Assembly: GCA_964020085.1 (NCBI GenBank)
Contig: OZ026603.1
Location: forward strand, 5,624,993-5,688,992
Source: Micromussa lordhowensis
Lineage: Eukaryota; Cnidaria; Anthozoa; Scleractinia; Lobophylliidae
Direction of reading: 5' to 3'
DNA length: 64,000 nucleotides
In this document: piece by piece, positions 49,271-63,348 of the stretch
Layout: each line of letters begins with the position of its first letter
How positions within the stretch are numbered: position 1 is the stretch's first letter
Notes under the pieces: generated by a model
Database searches by the model: none
What the model was told of the DNA's origin: nothing
What the model saw: only the letters and a program-made list of their open reading frames with translations
Position numbers and translations under genes: made by a program

Positions 49271-51963
49271 TGCTAGGTTGGCACTTCAAGGAAATCTTAG
49301 TTAAAACATGATGGCATTGGCGCCAGGGTGTTTTTTCTGGCCTTCTTTTTGCAGTAGTTTCCCCTGGTCCCAACTTTGCAGAATTTCAGAAAACGCGCGC
49401 TGGGGGTCCCCTCGGCAAATTTGACATAGCTCGGCTTCACGGGCACTTTAAGAGGCGCGGTTTGCAGCAAAATGTTCTGCTAGGTTGGCACTTCAAGGAA
49501 ATTGAAGTTAAAACATGATGGCATTGGCGCCAGGGTGTTTTTCCTGGCCCTTTTTTTGCAGTAAGTTCCCCTGGTCCCAACTTTGCAGAATTTCAGAAAA
49601 CGCGCGCTGGGGGTCCCCTTGGCAAATTTGACATAGCTCGGCTTCACGGGCACTTTAAGAGGCGCGGTTTGCAGCAAAATGTTCTGCTAGGTTGGCACTT
49701 GAAGGAAATTTTAGTTAGAACATGATGGCATTGGCGCTAGAGTGTTTTTTTTGGCCTTCTTTTTGCAGTAGTTTCCCCTGGTCCCAACTTTGCAGAATTT
49801 CAGAAAACGCGCGCTGGGGGTCCCCTTGGCAAATTTGACATAGCTCGGCTTCACGGGCACTTTAAGAGGCGCGGTTTGCAGCAAAATGTTCTGCTAGGTT
49901 GGCACTTCAAGGAAATCCTAGTTAGAACATGATGGCATTGGCGCCAGGGTGTTTTTTCTGGCCTTTTTTTTGCAGTAGTTTCCCCTGGTCCCAACTTTGC
50001 AGAATTTCAGAAAACGCGCGCTGGGGGTTCCCTTGGCAAATTTGACATAGCTGGGCTTCACGGGCACTTTAAGAGGCGCGGTTTGCAGCAAAATGTTCTG
50101 CTAGGTTGGCACTTTAAGGAAATTCTAGTTAGAACATGATGGCATTGGCGCTAGGGTGTTTTTTCTGGCCTTCTTTTTGCAGTAGTTTCCCCTGGTCTTA
50201 ACTTTGCAGAATTTCAGAAAACGCGCGCTGGGGGTCCCCTTGGCTAATTTGACATAGCTCGGCTTCACGGGCACTTTAAGAGGCGCGGTTTGCAGCAAAA
50301 TGTTTTGCTAGGTTGGCACTTCAAGGAAATCCTAGTTAAAACATGATGGCATTGGCGCCAGGGTGTTTTTTCTGGCCTTCTTTTTGCAGTAGTTTCCCCT
50401 GGTCCCAACTTTGCAGAATTTCAGAAAACGCGCGCTGGGGGTTCCCTTGGCAAATTTGACATAGCTGGGCTTCACGGGCACTTTAAGAGGCGCGGTTTGC
50501 AGCAAAATGTTCTGCTAGGTTGGCACTTTAAGGAAATCCTAGTTAGAACATGATGGCATTGGCGCCAGGGTGTTTTTTCTGGCCTTCTTTTTGCAGTAGT
50601 TTCCCCTGGTCCCAACTTTGCAGAATTTCAGAAAACGGGCGCTAGGGGTCCCCTTGGCAAATTTGACATAGCTCGGCTTCACGGGCACTTTAAGAGGCGC
50701 GGTTTGCAGCAAAATGTTCTGCTAGGTTGGCACTTCAAGGAAATTCTAGTTAGAACATGATGACATTGGCGCCAGGGTGTTTTTTCTGGCCTTCTTTTTG
50801 CAGTAGTTTCCCCTGGTCCCAACTTTGCAGAATTTCAGAAAACGCGCGCTGGGGGTCCCCTTGGCAAATTTGACATAGCTCGGCTTCACGGGCACTTTAA
50901 GAGGCGCGGTTTGCAGCAAAATGTTCTGCTAGGTTGGCACTTTAAGGAAATTCTAGTTAGAACATGATGGCATTGGCGCCAGGGTGTTTTTTCTGGCCTT
51001 CTTTTTGCAGTAGTTTCCCCTGGTCCCAACTTTGCAGAATTTCAGAAAACGCGCGCTGGGGGTCTCCTTGGCAAATTTGACATAGCTCGGCCTCACGGGC
51101 ACTTTAAGAGGCGCGGTTTGCAGCAAAATGTTCTGCTAGGTTGGCAGATCAAGGAAATTTTAGTTAGAACATGATGGCATTGGCGCAAGGGTGTTTTTTC
51201 TGGCCTTCTTTTTGCAGTAGTTTCCCCTGGTCCCAACTTTGCAGAATTTCAGAAAACGCGCGCTAGGGGTCCCCTTGGCAAATTTGACATAGCTCGGCTT
51301 CACGGGCACTTTAAGAGGCGCGGTTTGCAGCAAAATGTTCTGCTAGGTTGGCACTTCAAGGAAATTGTAGTTAGAACATGATGACATTGGCGCCAGGGTG
51401 TTTTTTCTGGCCTTCTTTTTGCAGTAGTTTCCCCTGGTCCCAACTTTGCAGAATTTCAGAAAACGCGCGCTGGGGGTCCCCTTGGCAAATTTGACATAGC
51501 TCGGCTTCACGGGCACTTTAAGAGGCGCGGTTTGCAGCAAAATGTTCTGCTAGGTTGGCACTTTAAGGAAATTCTAGTTAGAACATGATGGCATTGGCGC
51601 CAGGGTGTTTTTTCTGGCCTTCTTTTTGCAGTAGTTTCCCCTGGTCCCAACTTTGCAGAATTTCAGAAAACGCGCGCTGGGGGTCTCCTTGGCAAATTTG
51701 ACATAGCTCGGCTTCACGGGCACTTTAAGAGGCGCGGTTTGCAGCAAAATGTTCTGCTAGGTTGGCAGTTTAAGGAAATTTTAGTTAGAACATGATGGCA
51801 TTGGCGCAAGGGTGTTTTTTCTGGCCTTCTTTTTGCAGTAGTTTCCCCTGGTCCCAACTTTGCAGAATTTCAGAAAACGCGCGCTAGGGGTCCCCTTGGC
51901 AAATTTGACATAGCTCGGCTTCACGGGCACTTTAAGAGGCGCGGTTTGCAGCAAAATGTTCTG
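49271..51963 (+). repeat. Satellite monomers with dimer and trimer duplications
   Basis: GGGGGTTCCC with AGCTGGGC occurs near 50028 and 50442 (dimer spacing, 414 bp). The GGCGCAAGGG plus CGCTAGGGG monomer occurs near 51180 and 51801 (trimer spacing, 621 bp). GGCGCTAG variants appear near 49734 and 50149. A divergent unit near 49540 has GTTTTTCCTGGCCC and GTAAGTTCC. The CGCTAGGGG variant becomes frequent from here to the end of the window. Confidence 0.82.
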
Positions 51964-53826
51964 CTAGTTTGGCACTTTAAGGAAATCGTAGTTACAACAT
52001 AATGCCATTGGCGCCAGGGTGTTCTTTCTGGCCTTCTTTTTGCAGTAGTTTCCCCTGGTCCCAACTTTGCAGAATTTCAGAAAACGCGCGCTGGGGGTCC
52101 CCTTGGCAAATTTGACATAGCTCGGCTTCACGGGCACTTTAAGAGACGCGGTTTGCAGCAAAATGTTGTGCTAGGTTGGCACTTTAAGGAAATCTTAATT
52201 AGAACATGAAGGCATTGGCGCCAGGGTGTTTTTTCTGGCCTTCTTTTTGCAGTAGTTTTCCCTTGTCCCAACTTTCCAGAATTTCAGAAAACGCGCGCTG
52301 GGGGTCCCCTTGGCAAATTTGACATAGCTCGGCTTCACGGGCACTTTAAGAGGCGCGGTTTGCAGCAAAATGTTTTGCTAGGTTGGCACTTCAAGGAAAT
52401 TGTAGTTAGAACATGATGGCATTGGCGCCAGGGTGTTTTTTCTGGTCTTCTTTTTGCAGTAGTTTCCCCTGGTCCCAACTTTGCAGAATTTCAGAAAACG
52501 CGCGCTAGGGGTCCCCTTGGCAAATTTGACATAGCTCGGCTTCACGGGCACTTTAAGAGGCGCGGTTTGCAGCAAAATGTTCTGCTACGTTGGCACTTCA
52601 AGGAAATCCTAGTTAGAACATGATGGCATTGGCGCCAGGGTGTTTTTTCTGGCCTTCTTTTTGCAGTAGTTTCCCCTGGTCCCAACTTTGCAGAATTTCA
52701 GAAAACGCGCGCTAGGGGTCCCCTTGGCAAATTTGACATAGCTCGGCTTCACGGGCACTTTAAGAGGCGCGGTTTGCAGCAAAATGTTCTGCTAGGTTGG
52801 CACTTTAAGGAAATCGTAGTTACAACATAATGCCATTGGCGCCAGGGTGTTCTTTCTGGCCTTCTTTTTGCAGTAGTTTCCCCTGGTCCCAACTTTGCAG
52901 AATTTCAGAAAACGCGCGCTGGGGGTCCCCTTGGCAAATTTGACATAGCTCGGCTTCACGGGCACTTTAAGAGACGCGGTTTGCAGCAAAATGTTGTGCT
53001 AGGTTGGCACTTTAAGGAAATCTTAATTAGAACATGAAGGCATTGGCGCCAGGGTGTTTTTTCTGGCCTTCTTTTTGCAGTAGTTTTCCCTTGTCCCAAC
53101 TTTCCAGAATTTCAGAAAACGCGCGCTGGGGGTCCCCTTGGCAAATTTGACATAGCTCGGCTTCACGGGCACTTTAAGAGGCGCGGTTTGCAGCAAAATG
53201 TTTTGCTAGGTTGGCACTTCAAGGAAATTGTAGTTAGAACATGATGGCATTGGCGCCAGGGTGTTTTTTCTGGTCTTCTTTTTGCAGTAGTTTCCCCTGG
53301 TCCCAACTTTGCAGAATTTCAGAAAACGCGCGCTAGGGGTCCCCTTGGCAAATTTGACATAGCTCGGCTTCACGGGCACTTTAAGAGGCGCGGTTTGCAG
53401 CAAAATGTTCTGCTACGTTGGCACTTCAAGGAAATCCTAGTTAGAACATGATGGCATTGGCGCCAGGGTGTTTTTTCTGGCCTTCTTTTTGCAGTAGTTT
53501 CCCCTGGTCCCAACTTTGCAGAATTTCAGAAAACGCGCGCTGGGGGTCCCCTTGGCAAATTTGACATAGCTCGGCTTCACGGGCACTTTAAGAGGCGCGG
53601 TTTGCAGCAAAATGTTTTGCTAGGTTGGCACTTCAAGGAAATTGTAGTTAGAACATGATGGCATTGGCGCCAGGGTGTTTTTTCTGGTCTTCTTTTTGCA
53701 GTAGTTTCCCCTGGTCCCAACTTTGCAGAATTTCAGAAAACGCGCGCTAGGGGTCCCCTTGGCAAATTTGACATAGCTCGGCTTCACGGGCACTTTAAGA
53801 GGCGCGGTTTGCAGCAAAATGTTCTG
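51964..53826 (+). repeat. 4-monomer duplication (828 bp) plus dimer repeat (414 bp)
   Basis: 51,964 to about 52,700 is repeated from 52,792 to about 53,500. Shared markers are TTACAACATAATGCC, GTGTTCTTTCTGG, AGAGACGCGG, TCTTAATTAGAACATGAAGG, TTCCAGAATTTC, CTGGTCTTC and GCTACGTTGG. The GTCTTC plus CGCTAGGGG monomer then recurs 414 bp later (53206 and 53620), giving a short dimer array grafted onto the 4-mer. Confidence 0.88.
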
Positions 53827-56800
53827 CTAGGTTGGCACTTCAAGGAAATTCTAGTTAGAACATGATGGCATTGGCGCCAGGGTGTTTTTTCTGGCCTTCT
53901 TTTTGCAGTAGTTTCCCCTGGTCCCAACTTTGCAGAATTTCAGAAAACGCGCGCTGGGGGTCCCCTTGGCAAATTTGACATAGTTCGGCTTCACGGGCAC
54001 TTTAAGAGGCGCAGTTTGCAGCAAAATGTTCTGCTAGGTTGGCACTTCAAGGAAATTGTAGTTAGAACATGATGGCATTGGCGCCAGGGTGTTTTTTCTG
54101 GCCTTCTTTTTGCAGTAGTTTCCCCTGGTCCCAACTTTGCAGAATTTCAGAAAACGCGCGCTGGGGGTCTCCTTGGCAAATTTGACATAGCTCGGCTTCA
54201 CGGGCACTTTAAGAGGCGCGGTTTGCAGCAAAATGTTCTGCTAGGTTGGCAGTTTAAGGAAATTTTAGTTAGAAGATGATGGCATTGGCGCCAGGGTGTT
54301 TTTTCTGGCCTTCTTTTTGCAGTAGTTTCCCCTGGTCCCAACTTTGCAGAATTTCAGAAAACGCGCGCTAGGGGTCCCCGTGGCAAATTTGACATAGCTC
54401 GGCTTCACGGGCACTTTAAGAGGCGCGGTTTGCAGCAAAATGTTTTGCTAGGTTGGCACTTGAAGGAAATCGTACTTAGAACATGATGCCATTGGCGCCA
54501 GGGTGTTTTTTCTGGCCTTCTTTTTGCAGTAGTTTCCCCTGGTCCCAACTTTGCAGAATTTCAGAAAACGCGCGCTGGGGGTCCCCTTGGCAAATTTGAC
54601 ATAGCTCGGCTTCACGGGCACTTTAAGAGGCGCGGTTTGCAGCAAAATGTTCTGCTATGTTGGCACTTCAAGGAAATCCTAGTTAGAACATGATGGCATT
54701 GGCGCCAGGGTGTTTTCTCTGGCCTTATTTTTGCAGTAGTTTCCCCTGGTCCCAACTTTGCAGAATTTCAGAAAACGCGCGCTGGGGGTTCCCTTGGCAA
54801 ATTTGACATAGCTGGGCTTCACGGGCACTTTAAGAGGCGCGGTTTGCAGCAAAATGTTCTGCTAGGTTGGCACTTTAAGGAAATTCTAGTTAGAACATGA
54901 TGGCATTGGCGCTAGGGTGTTTTTTCTGGCCTTCTTTTTGCAGTAGTTTCCCCTGGTCCCAACTTTGCAGAATTTCAGAAAACGCGCGCTGGGGGTCCCC
55001 TTGGCAAATTTGACATAGCTCGGCTTCACGGGCACTTTAAGAGGCGCGGTTTGCAGCAAAATGTTCTGCTAGGTTGGCACTTCAAGGAAATTGTAGTTAA
55101 AACATGATGACATTGGCACCAGGGTGCTTTTTCTGGCCTTCTTTTTGCAGTAGTTTCCCCTGGTCCCAACTTTGCAGAATTTCAGAAAACGCGCGCTGGG
55201 GGTCCCCTTGGCAAATTTGACATAGTTCGGCTTCACGGGCACTTTGAGAGGCGCAGTTTGCAGCAAAATGTTCTGCTAGGTTGGCACTTCAAGGAAATTG
55301 TAGTTAGAACATGATGGCATTGGCGCCAGGGTGTTTTTTCTGGCCTTCTTTTTGCAGTAGTTTCCCCTGGTCCCAACTTTGCAGAATTTCAGAAAACGCG
55401 CGCTGGGGGTCTCCTTGGCAAATTTGACATAGCTCGGCTTCACGGGCACTTTAAGAGGCGCGGTTTGCAGCAAAATGTTCTGCTAGGTTGGCACTTCAAG
55501 GAAATTGTAGTTAGAACATGATGGCATTGGCGCCAGGGTGTTTTTTCTGGCCTTCTTTTTGCAGTAGTTTCCCCTGGTCCCAACTTTGCAGAATTTCAGA
55601 AAACGCGCGCTAGGGGTCCCCTTGGCAAATTTGACATAGCTCGGCTTCACGGGCACTTTAAGAGGCGCGGTTTGCAGCAAAATGTTCTGCTAGGTTGGCA
55701 CTTGAAGGAAATCGTACTTAGAACATGATGGCATTGGCGCCAGGGTGTTTTTTCTGGCCTTCTTTTTGCAGTAGTTTCCCCTGGTCCCAACTTTGCAGAA
55801 TTTCAGAAAACGCGCGCTGGGGGTCCCCTTGGCAAATTTGACATAGCTCGGCTTCACGGGCACTTTAAGAGGCGCGGTTTGCAGCAAAATGTTCTGCTAG
55901 GTTGGCACTTCAAGGAAATCCTAGTTAGAACATGATGGCATTGGCGCCAGGGTGTTTTCTCTGGCCTTCTTTTTGCAGTAGTTTCCCCTGGTCCCAACTT
56001 TGCAGAATTTCAGAAAACGCGCGCTGGGGGTTCCCTTGGCAAATTTGACATAGCTGGGCTTCACGGGCACTTTAAGAGGCGCGGTTTGCAGCAAAATGTT
56101 CTGCTAGGTTGGCACTTTAAGGAAATTCTAGTTAGAACATGATGGCATTGGCGCTAGGGTGTTTTTTCTGGCCTTCTTTTTGCAGTAGTTTCCCCTGGTC
56201 CCAACTTTGCAGAATTTCAGAAAACGCGCGCTGGGGGTCCCCTTGGCAAATTTGACATAGCTCGGCTTCACGGGCACTTTAAGAGGCGCGGTTTGCAGCA
56301 AAATGTTCTGCTAGGTTGGCACTTCAAGGAAATCGTAGTTAAAACATGATGACATTGGCGCCAGGGTGCTTTTTCTGGCCTTCTTTTTGCAGTAGTTTCC
56401 CCTGGTCCCAACTTTGCAGAATTTCAGAAAACGCGCGCTGGGGGTTCCCTTGGCAAATTTGACATAGCTGGGCTTCACGGGCACTTTAAGAGGCGCAGTT
56501 TGCAGCAAAATGTTCTGCTAGGTTGGCACTTCAAGGAAATCCTAGTTAGAACATGATGGCATTGGCGCCAGGGTGTTTTTTCTGGCCTTCTTTTTGCAGT
56601 AGTTTCCCCTGGTCCCAACTTTGCAGAATTTCAGAAAACGCGCGCTAGGGGTCCCCTTGGCAAATTTGACATAGCTCGGCTTCACGGGCACTTTAAGAGG
56701 CGCGGTTTGCAGCAAAATGTTCTGCTAGGTTGGCACTTTAAGGAAATTTTAGTTAGAACATGATGGCATTGGCGCCAGGGTGTTTTTTCTGGCCTTCTTT

Positions 56801-57138
56801 TTGCAGTAGTTTCCCCTGGTCCCAACTTTGCAGAATTTCAGAAAACGCGCGCTGGGGGTCTCCTTGGCAAATTTGACATAGCTCGGCTTCACGGGCACTT
56901 TAAGAGGCGCGGTTTGCAGCAAAATGTTCTGCTAGGTTGGCAGTTTAAGGAAATTTTAGTTAGAACATGATGGCATTGGCGCCAGGGTGTTTTTTCTGGC
57001 CTTCTTTTTGCAGTAGTTTCCCCTGGTCCCAACTTTGCAGAATTTCAGAAAACGCGCGCTAGGGGTCCCCTTGGCAAATTTGACATAGCTCGGCTTCACG
57101 GGCACTTTAAGAGGCGCGGTTTGCAGCAAAATGTTCTG

Positions 57139-59622
57139 CTAGGTTGGCACTTCAAGGAAATTCTAGTTAGAACATGATGGCATTGGCGCCAGGGTGTTTT
57201 TTCTGGCCTTCTTTTTGCAGTAGTTTATCCTGGTCCCAACTTTGCAGAATTTCAGAAAACGCGCGCTGGGGGTCCCCTTGGCAAATTTGACATAGTTCGG
57301 CTTCACGGGCACTTTAAGAGGCGCAGTTTGCAGCAAAATGTTCTGCTAGGTTGGCACTTCAAGGAAATTGTAGTTAGAACATGATGGCATTGGCGCCAGG
57401 GTGTTTTTTCTGGCCTTCTTTTTGCAGTAGTTTCCCCTGGTCCCAACTTTGCAGAATTTCAGAAAACGCGCGCTGGGGGTCTCCTTGGCAAATTTGACAT
57501 AGCTCGGCTTCACGGGCACTTTAAGAGGCGCGGTTTGCAGCAAAATGTTCTGCTAGGTTGGCAGTTTAAGGAAATTTTAGTTAGAAGATGATGGCATTGG
57601 CGACAGGGTGTTTTTTCTGGCCTTCTTTTTGCAGTAGTTTCCCCTGGTCCCAACTTTGCAGAATTTCAGAAAACGCGCGCTAGGGGTCCCCTTGGCAAAT
57701 TTGACATAGCTCGGCTTCACGGGCACTTTAAGAGGCGCGGTTTGCAGCAAAATGTTTTGCTAGGCTGGCACTTGAAGGAAATCGTACTTAGAACATGATG
57801 CCATTGGCGCCAGGGTGTTTTTTCTGGCCTTCTTTTTGCAGTAGTTTCCCCTGGTCCCAACTTTGCAGAATTTCAGAAAACGCGCGCTGGGGGTCCCCTT
57901 GGCAAATTTGACATAGCTCGGCTTCACGGGCACTTTAAGAGGCGCGGTTTGCAGCAAAATGTTCTGCTATGTTGGCACTTTAAGGAAATCCTAGTTAGAA
58001 CATGATGGCATTGGCGCCAGGGTGTTTTCTCTGGCCTTATTTTTGCAGTAGTTTCCCCTGGTCCCAACTTTGCAGAATTTCAGAAAACGCGCGCTGGGGG
58101 TTCCCTTGGCAAATTTGACATAGCTGGGCTTCACGGGCACTTTAAGAGGCGCGGTTTGCAGCAAAATGTTCTGCTAGGTTGGCACTTTAAGGAAATTCTA
58201 GTTAGAACATGATGGCATTGGCGCTAGGGTGTTTTTTCTGGCCTTCTTTTTGCAGTAGTTTCCCCTGGTCCCAACTTTGCAGAATTTCAGAAAACGCGCG
58301 CTGGGGGTCCCCTTGGCAAATTTGACATAGCTCGGCTTCACGGGAACTTTAAGAGGCGCGGTTTGCAGCAAAATGTTCTGCTAGGTTGGCACTTCAAGGA
58401 AATTGTAGTTAAAACATGATGACATTGGCACCAGGGTGCTTTTTCTGGCCTTCTTTTTGCAGTAGTTTCCCCTGGTCCCAACTTTGCAGAATTTCAGAAA
58501 ACGCGCGCTGGGGGTCCCCTTGGCAAATTTGACATAGTTCGGCTTCACGGGCACTTTGAGAGGCGCAGTTTGCAGCAAAATGTTTTGCTAGGTTGGCACT
58601 TCAAGGAAATTGTAGTTAGAACATGATGGCATTGGCGCCAGGGTGTTTTTTCTGGCCTTCTTTTTGCAGTAGTTTCCCCTGGTCCCAACTTTGCAGAATT
58701 TCAGAAAACGCGCGCTGGGGGTCTCCTTGGCAAATTTGACATAGCTCGGCTTCACGGGCACTTTAAGAGGCGCGGTTTGCAGCAAAATGTTCTGCTAGGT
58801 TGGCACTTCAAGGAAATTGTAGTTAGAACATGATGGCATTGGCGCCAGGGTGTTTTTTCTGGCCTTCTTTTTGCAGTAGTTTCCCCTGGTCCCAACTTTG
58901 CAGAATTTCAGAAAACGCGCGCTAGGGGTCCCCTTGGCAAATTTGACATAGCTCGGCTTCACGGGCACTTTAAGAGGCGCGGTTTGCAGCAAAATGTTCT
59001 GCTAGGTTGGCACTTGAAGGAAATCGTACTTAGAACATGATGCCATTGGCGCCAGGGTGTTTTTTCTGGCCTTCTTTTTGCAGTAGTTTCCCCTGGTCCC
59101 AACTTTGCAGAATTTCAGAGAACGCGCGCTGGGGGTCCCCTTGGCAAATTTGACATAGCTCGCCTTCACGGGCACTTTAAGAGGCGCGGTTTGCAGCAAA
59201 ATGTTCTGCTAGGTTGGCACTTCAAGGAAATCCTAGTTAGAACATGATGGCATTGGCGCCAGGGTGTTTTCTCTGGCCTTCTTTTTGCAGTAGTTTCCCC
59301 TGGTCCCAACTTTGCAGAATTTCAGAAAACGCGCGCTGGGGGTTCCCTTGGCAAATTTGACATAGCTGGGCTTCACGGGCACTTTAAGAGGCGCGGTTTG
59401 CAGCAAAATGTTCTGCTAGGTTGGCACTTTAAGGAAATTCTAGTTAGAAGATGATGGCATTGGCGCTAGGGTGTTTTTTCTGGCCTTCTTTTTGCAGTAG
59501 TTTCCCCTGGTCCCAACTTTGCAGAATTTCAGAAAACGCGCGCTGGGGGTCCCCTTGGCAAATTTGACATAGCTCGGCTTCACGGGCACTTTAAGAGGCG
59601 CGGTTTGCAGCAAAATGTTCTG
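57139..59622 (+). repeat. Nested 6-monomer subunit inside the 16-mer (1,242 bp x 2)
   Basis: Within copy 2 of the 16-mer, units 1-6 (57139-58380) match units 7-12 (58381-59622) in order: TAGTTCGG unit, GGTCTCC unit, CGCTAGGGG unit, CGTACTTAG unit, TTTTCTCTGG unit and GGCGCTAGG unit. Unit 13 (59623) begins a third, incomplete pass. The same 1,242-bp spacing is seen in copy 1 (54034 and 55276) and copy 3 (60658 and 61900). The 16-mer is therefore 6 + 6 + 4 units. Confidence 0.88.
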
Positions 59623-62600
59623 CTAGGTTGGCACTTCAAGGAAATCGTAGTTAAAACATGATGACATTGGCGCCAGGGTGCTTTTTCTGGCCTTCTTTTT
59701 GCAGTAGTTTCCCCTGGTCCCAACTTTGCAGAATTTCAGAAAACGCGCGCTGGGGGTTCCCTTGGCAAATTTGACATAGCTGGGCTTCACGGGCACTTTA
59801 AGAGGCGCAGTTTGCAGCAAAATGTTCTGCTAGGTTGGCACTTCAAGGAAATCCTAGTTAGAACATGATGGCATTGGCGCCAGGGTGTTTTTTCTGGCCT
59901 TCTTTTTGCAGTAGTTTCCCCTGGTCCCAACTTTGCAGAATTTCAGAAAACGCGCGCTAGGGGTCCCCTTGGCAAATTTGACATAGCTCGGCTTCACGGG
60001 CACTTTAAGAGGCGCGGTTTGCAGCAAAATGTTCTGCTAGGTTGGCACTTTAAGGAAATTTTAGTTAGAACATGATGGCATTGGCGCCAGGGTGTTTTTT
60101 CTGGCCTTCTTTTTGCAGTAGTTTCCCCTGGTCCCAACTTTGCAGAATTTCAGAAAACGCGCGCTGGGGGTCTCCTTGGCAAATTTGACATAGCTCGGCT
60201 TCACGGGCACTTTAAGAGGCGCGGTTTGCAGCAAAATGTTCTGCTAGGTTGGCAGTTTAAGGAAATTTTAGTTAGAACATGATGGCATTGGCGCCAGGGT
60301 GTTTTTTCTGGCCTTCTTTTTGCAGTAGTTTCCCCTGGTCCCAACTTTGCAGAATTTCAGAAAACGCGCGCTAGGGGTCCCCTTGGCAAATTTGACATAG
60401 CTCGGCTTCACGGGCACTTTAAGAGGCGCGGTTTGCAGCAAAATGTTCTGCTAGGTTGGCACTTCAAGGAAATTCTAGTTAGAACATGATGGCATTGGCG
60501 CCAGGGTGTTTTTTCTGGCCTTCTTTTTGCAGTAGTTTCCCCTGGTCCCAACTTTGCAGAATTTCAGAAAACGCGCGCTGGGGGTCCCCTTGGCAAATTT
60601 GACATAGTTCGGCTTCACGGGCACTTTAAGAGGCGCAGTTTGCAGCAAAATGTTCTGCTAGGTTGGCACTTCAAGGAAATTGTAGTTAGAACATGATGGA
60701 ATTGGCGCCAGGGTGTTTTTTCTGGCCTTCTTTTTGCAGTAGTTTCCCCTGGTCCCAACTTTGCAGAATTTCAGAAAACGCGCGCTGGGGGTCTCCTTGG
60801 CAAATTTGACATAGCTCGGCTTCACGGGCACTTTAAGAGGCGCGGTTTGCAGCAAAATGTTCTGCTAGGTTGGCAGTTTAAGGAAATTTTAGTTACAACA
60901 TGATGGCATTGGCGCCAGGGTGTTTTTTGTGGCCTTCTTTTTGCAGTAGTTTGCCCTGGTCCCAACTTTGCAGAATTTCAGAAAACGCGCGCTAGGGGTC
61001 CCCTTGGCAAATTTGACATAGCTCGGCTTCACGGGCACTTTAAGAGGCGCGGTTTGCAGCAAAATGTTCTGCTAGGTTGGCACTTGAAGGAAATCGTACT
61101 TAGAACATGATGCCATTGGCGCCAGGGTGTTTTTTCTGGCCTTCTTTTTGCAGTAGTTTCCCCTGGTCCCAACTTTGCAGAATTTCAGAAAACGCGCGCT
61201 GGGGGTCCCCTTGGCAAATTTGACATAGCTCGGCTTCACGGGCACTTTAAGAGGCGCGGTTTGCAGCAAAATGTTCTGCTAGGTTGGCACTTCAAGGAAA
61301 TCCTAGTTAGAACATGATGGCATTGGCGCCAGGGTGTTTTCTCTGGCCTTCTTTTTGCAGTAGTTTCCCCTGGTCCCAACTTTGCAGAATTTCAGAAAAC
61401 GCGCGCTGGGGGTTCCCTTGGCAAATTTGACATAGCTGGGCTTCACGGGCACTTTAAGAGGCGCGGTTTGCAGCAAAATGTTCTGCTAGGTTGGCACTTT
61501 AAGGAAATTCTAGTTAGAATATGATGGCATTGGCGCTAGGGTGTTTTTTCTGGCCTTCTTTTTGCAGTAGTTTCCCCTGGTCCCAACTTTGCAGAATTTC
61601 AGAAAACGCGCGCTGGGGGTCCCCTTGGCAAATTTGACATAGCTCGGCTTCACGGGCACTTTAAGAGGCGCGGTTTGCAGCAAAATGTTCTGCTAGGTTG
61701 GCACTTCAAGGAAATCGTAGTTAAAACATGATGACATTGGCGCCAGGGTGCTTTTTCTGGCCTTCTTTTTGCAGTAGTTTCCCCTGGTCCCAACTTTGCA
61801 GAATTTCAGAAAACGCGCGCTGGGGGTCCCCTTGGCAAATTTGACATAGTTCGGCTTCACGGGCACTTTAAGAGGCGCAGTTTGCAGCAAAATGTTTTGC
61901 TAGGTTGGCACTTCAAGGAAATTGTAGTTAGAACATGATGGCATTGGCGCCAGGGTGTTTTTTCTGGCCTTCTTTTTGCAGTAGTTTCCCCTGGTCCCAA
62001 CTTTGCAGAATTTCAGAAAACGCGCGCTGGGGGTCTCCTTGGCAAATTTGACATAGCTCGACTTCACGGGCACTTTAAGAGGCGCGGTTTGCAGCAAAAT
62101 GTTCTGCTAGGTTGGCAGTTTAAGGAAATTTTAGTTAGAACATGATGGCATTGGCGCCAGGGTGTTTTTTCTGGCCTTCTTTTTGCAGTAGTTTCCCCTG
62201 GTCCCAACTTTGCAGAATTTCAGAAAACGCGCGCTAGGGGTCCCCTTGGCAAATTTGACATAGCTCGGCTTCACGGGCACTTTAAGAGGCGCGGTTTGCA
62301 GCAAAATGTTCTGCTAGGTTGGCACTTGAAGGAAATTGTACTTAGAACATGATGCCATTGGCGCCAGGGTGTTTTTTCTGGCCTTCTTTTTGCAGTAGTT
62401 TCCCCTGGTCCCAACTTTGCAGAATTTCAGAAAACGCGCGCTGGGGGTCCCCTTGGCAAATTTGACATAGCTCGGCTTCACGGGCACTTTAAGAGGCGCG
62501 GTTTGCAGCAAAATGTTCTGCTAGGTTGGCACTTCAAGGAAATCTTAGTTAGAACATGATGGCATTGGCGCCAGGGTGTTTTCTCTGGCCTTCTTTTTGC

Positions 62601-63348
62601 AGTAGTTTCCCCTGGTCCCAACTTTGCAGAATTTCAGAAAACGCGCGCTGGGGGTTCCCTTGGCAAATTTGACATAGCTGGGCTTCACGGGCACTTTAAG
62701 AGGCGCGGTTTGCAGCAAAATGTTCTGCTAGGTTGGCACTTTAAGGAAATTCTAGTTAGAACATGATGGCATTGGCGCTAGGGTGTTTTTTCTGGCCTTC
62801 TTTTTGCAGTAGTTTCCCCTGGTCCCAACTTTGCAGAATTTCAGAAAACGCGCGCTGGGGGTCCCCTTGGCAAATTTGACATAGCTCGGCTTCACGGGCA
62901 CTTTAAGACGCGCGGTTTGCAGCAAAATGTTTTGCTAGGTTGGCACTTCAAGGAAATCGTAGTTAAAACATGATGACATTGGCGCCAGGGTGCTTTTTCT
63001 GGCCTTCTTTTTGCAGTAGTTTCCCCTGGTCCCAACTTTGCAGAATTTCAGAAAACGCGCGCTGGGGGTCCCCTTGGCAAATTTGACATAGCTGGGCTTC
63101 ACGGGCACTTTAAGAGGCGCAGTTTGCAGCAAAATGTTTTGCTAGGTTGGCACTTCAAGGAAATTCTAGTTAGAACATGATGGCATTGGCGCCAGGGTGT
63201 TTTTTCTGGCCTTCTTTTTGCAGTAGTTTCCCCTGGTCCCAACTTTGCAGAATTTCAGAAAACGCGCGCTAGGGGTCCCCTTGGCAAATTTGACATAGCT
63301 CGGCTTCACGGGCACTTTAAGAGGCGCGGTTTGCAGCAAAATGTTGTG

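Noticed and set aside
53984..53997. CENP-B-box-like TTCG ... CGGG in TAGTTCGGCTTCACGGG units
   Set aside because: The box needs seven bases with a fixed A between TTCG and CGGG. Here there are six, and the TTCG exists only in the minority TAGTTCGG variant; the consensus reads CTCGG.
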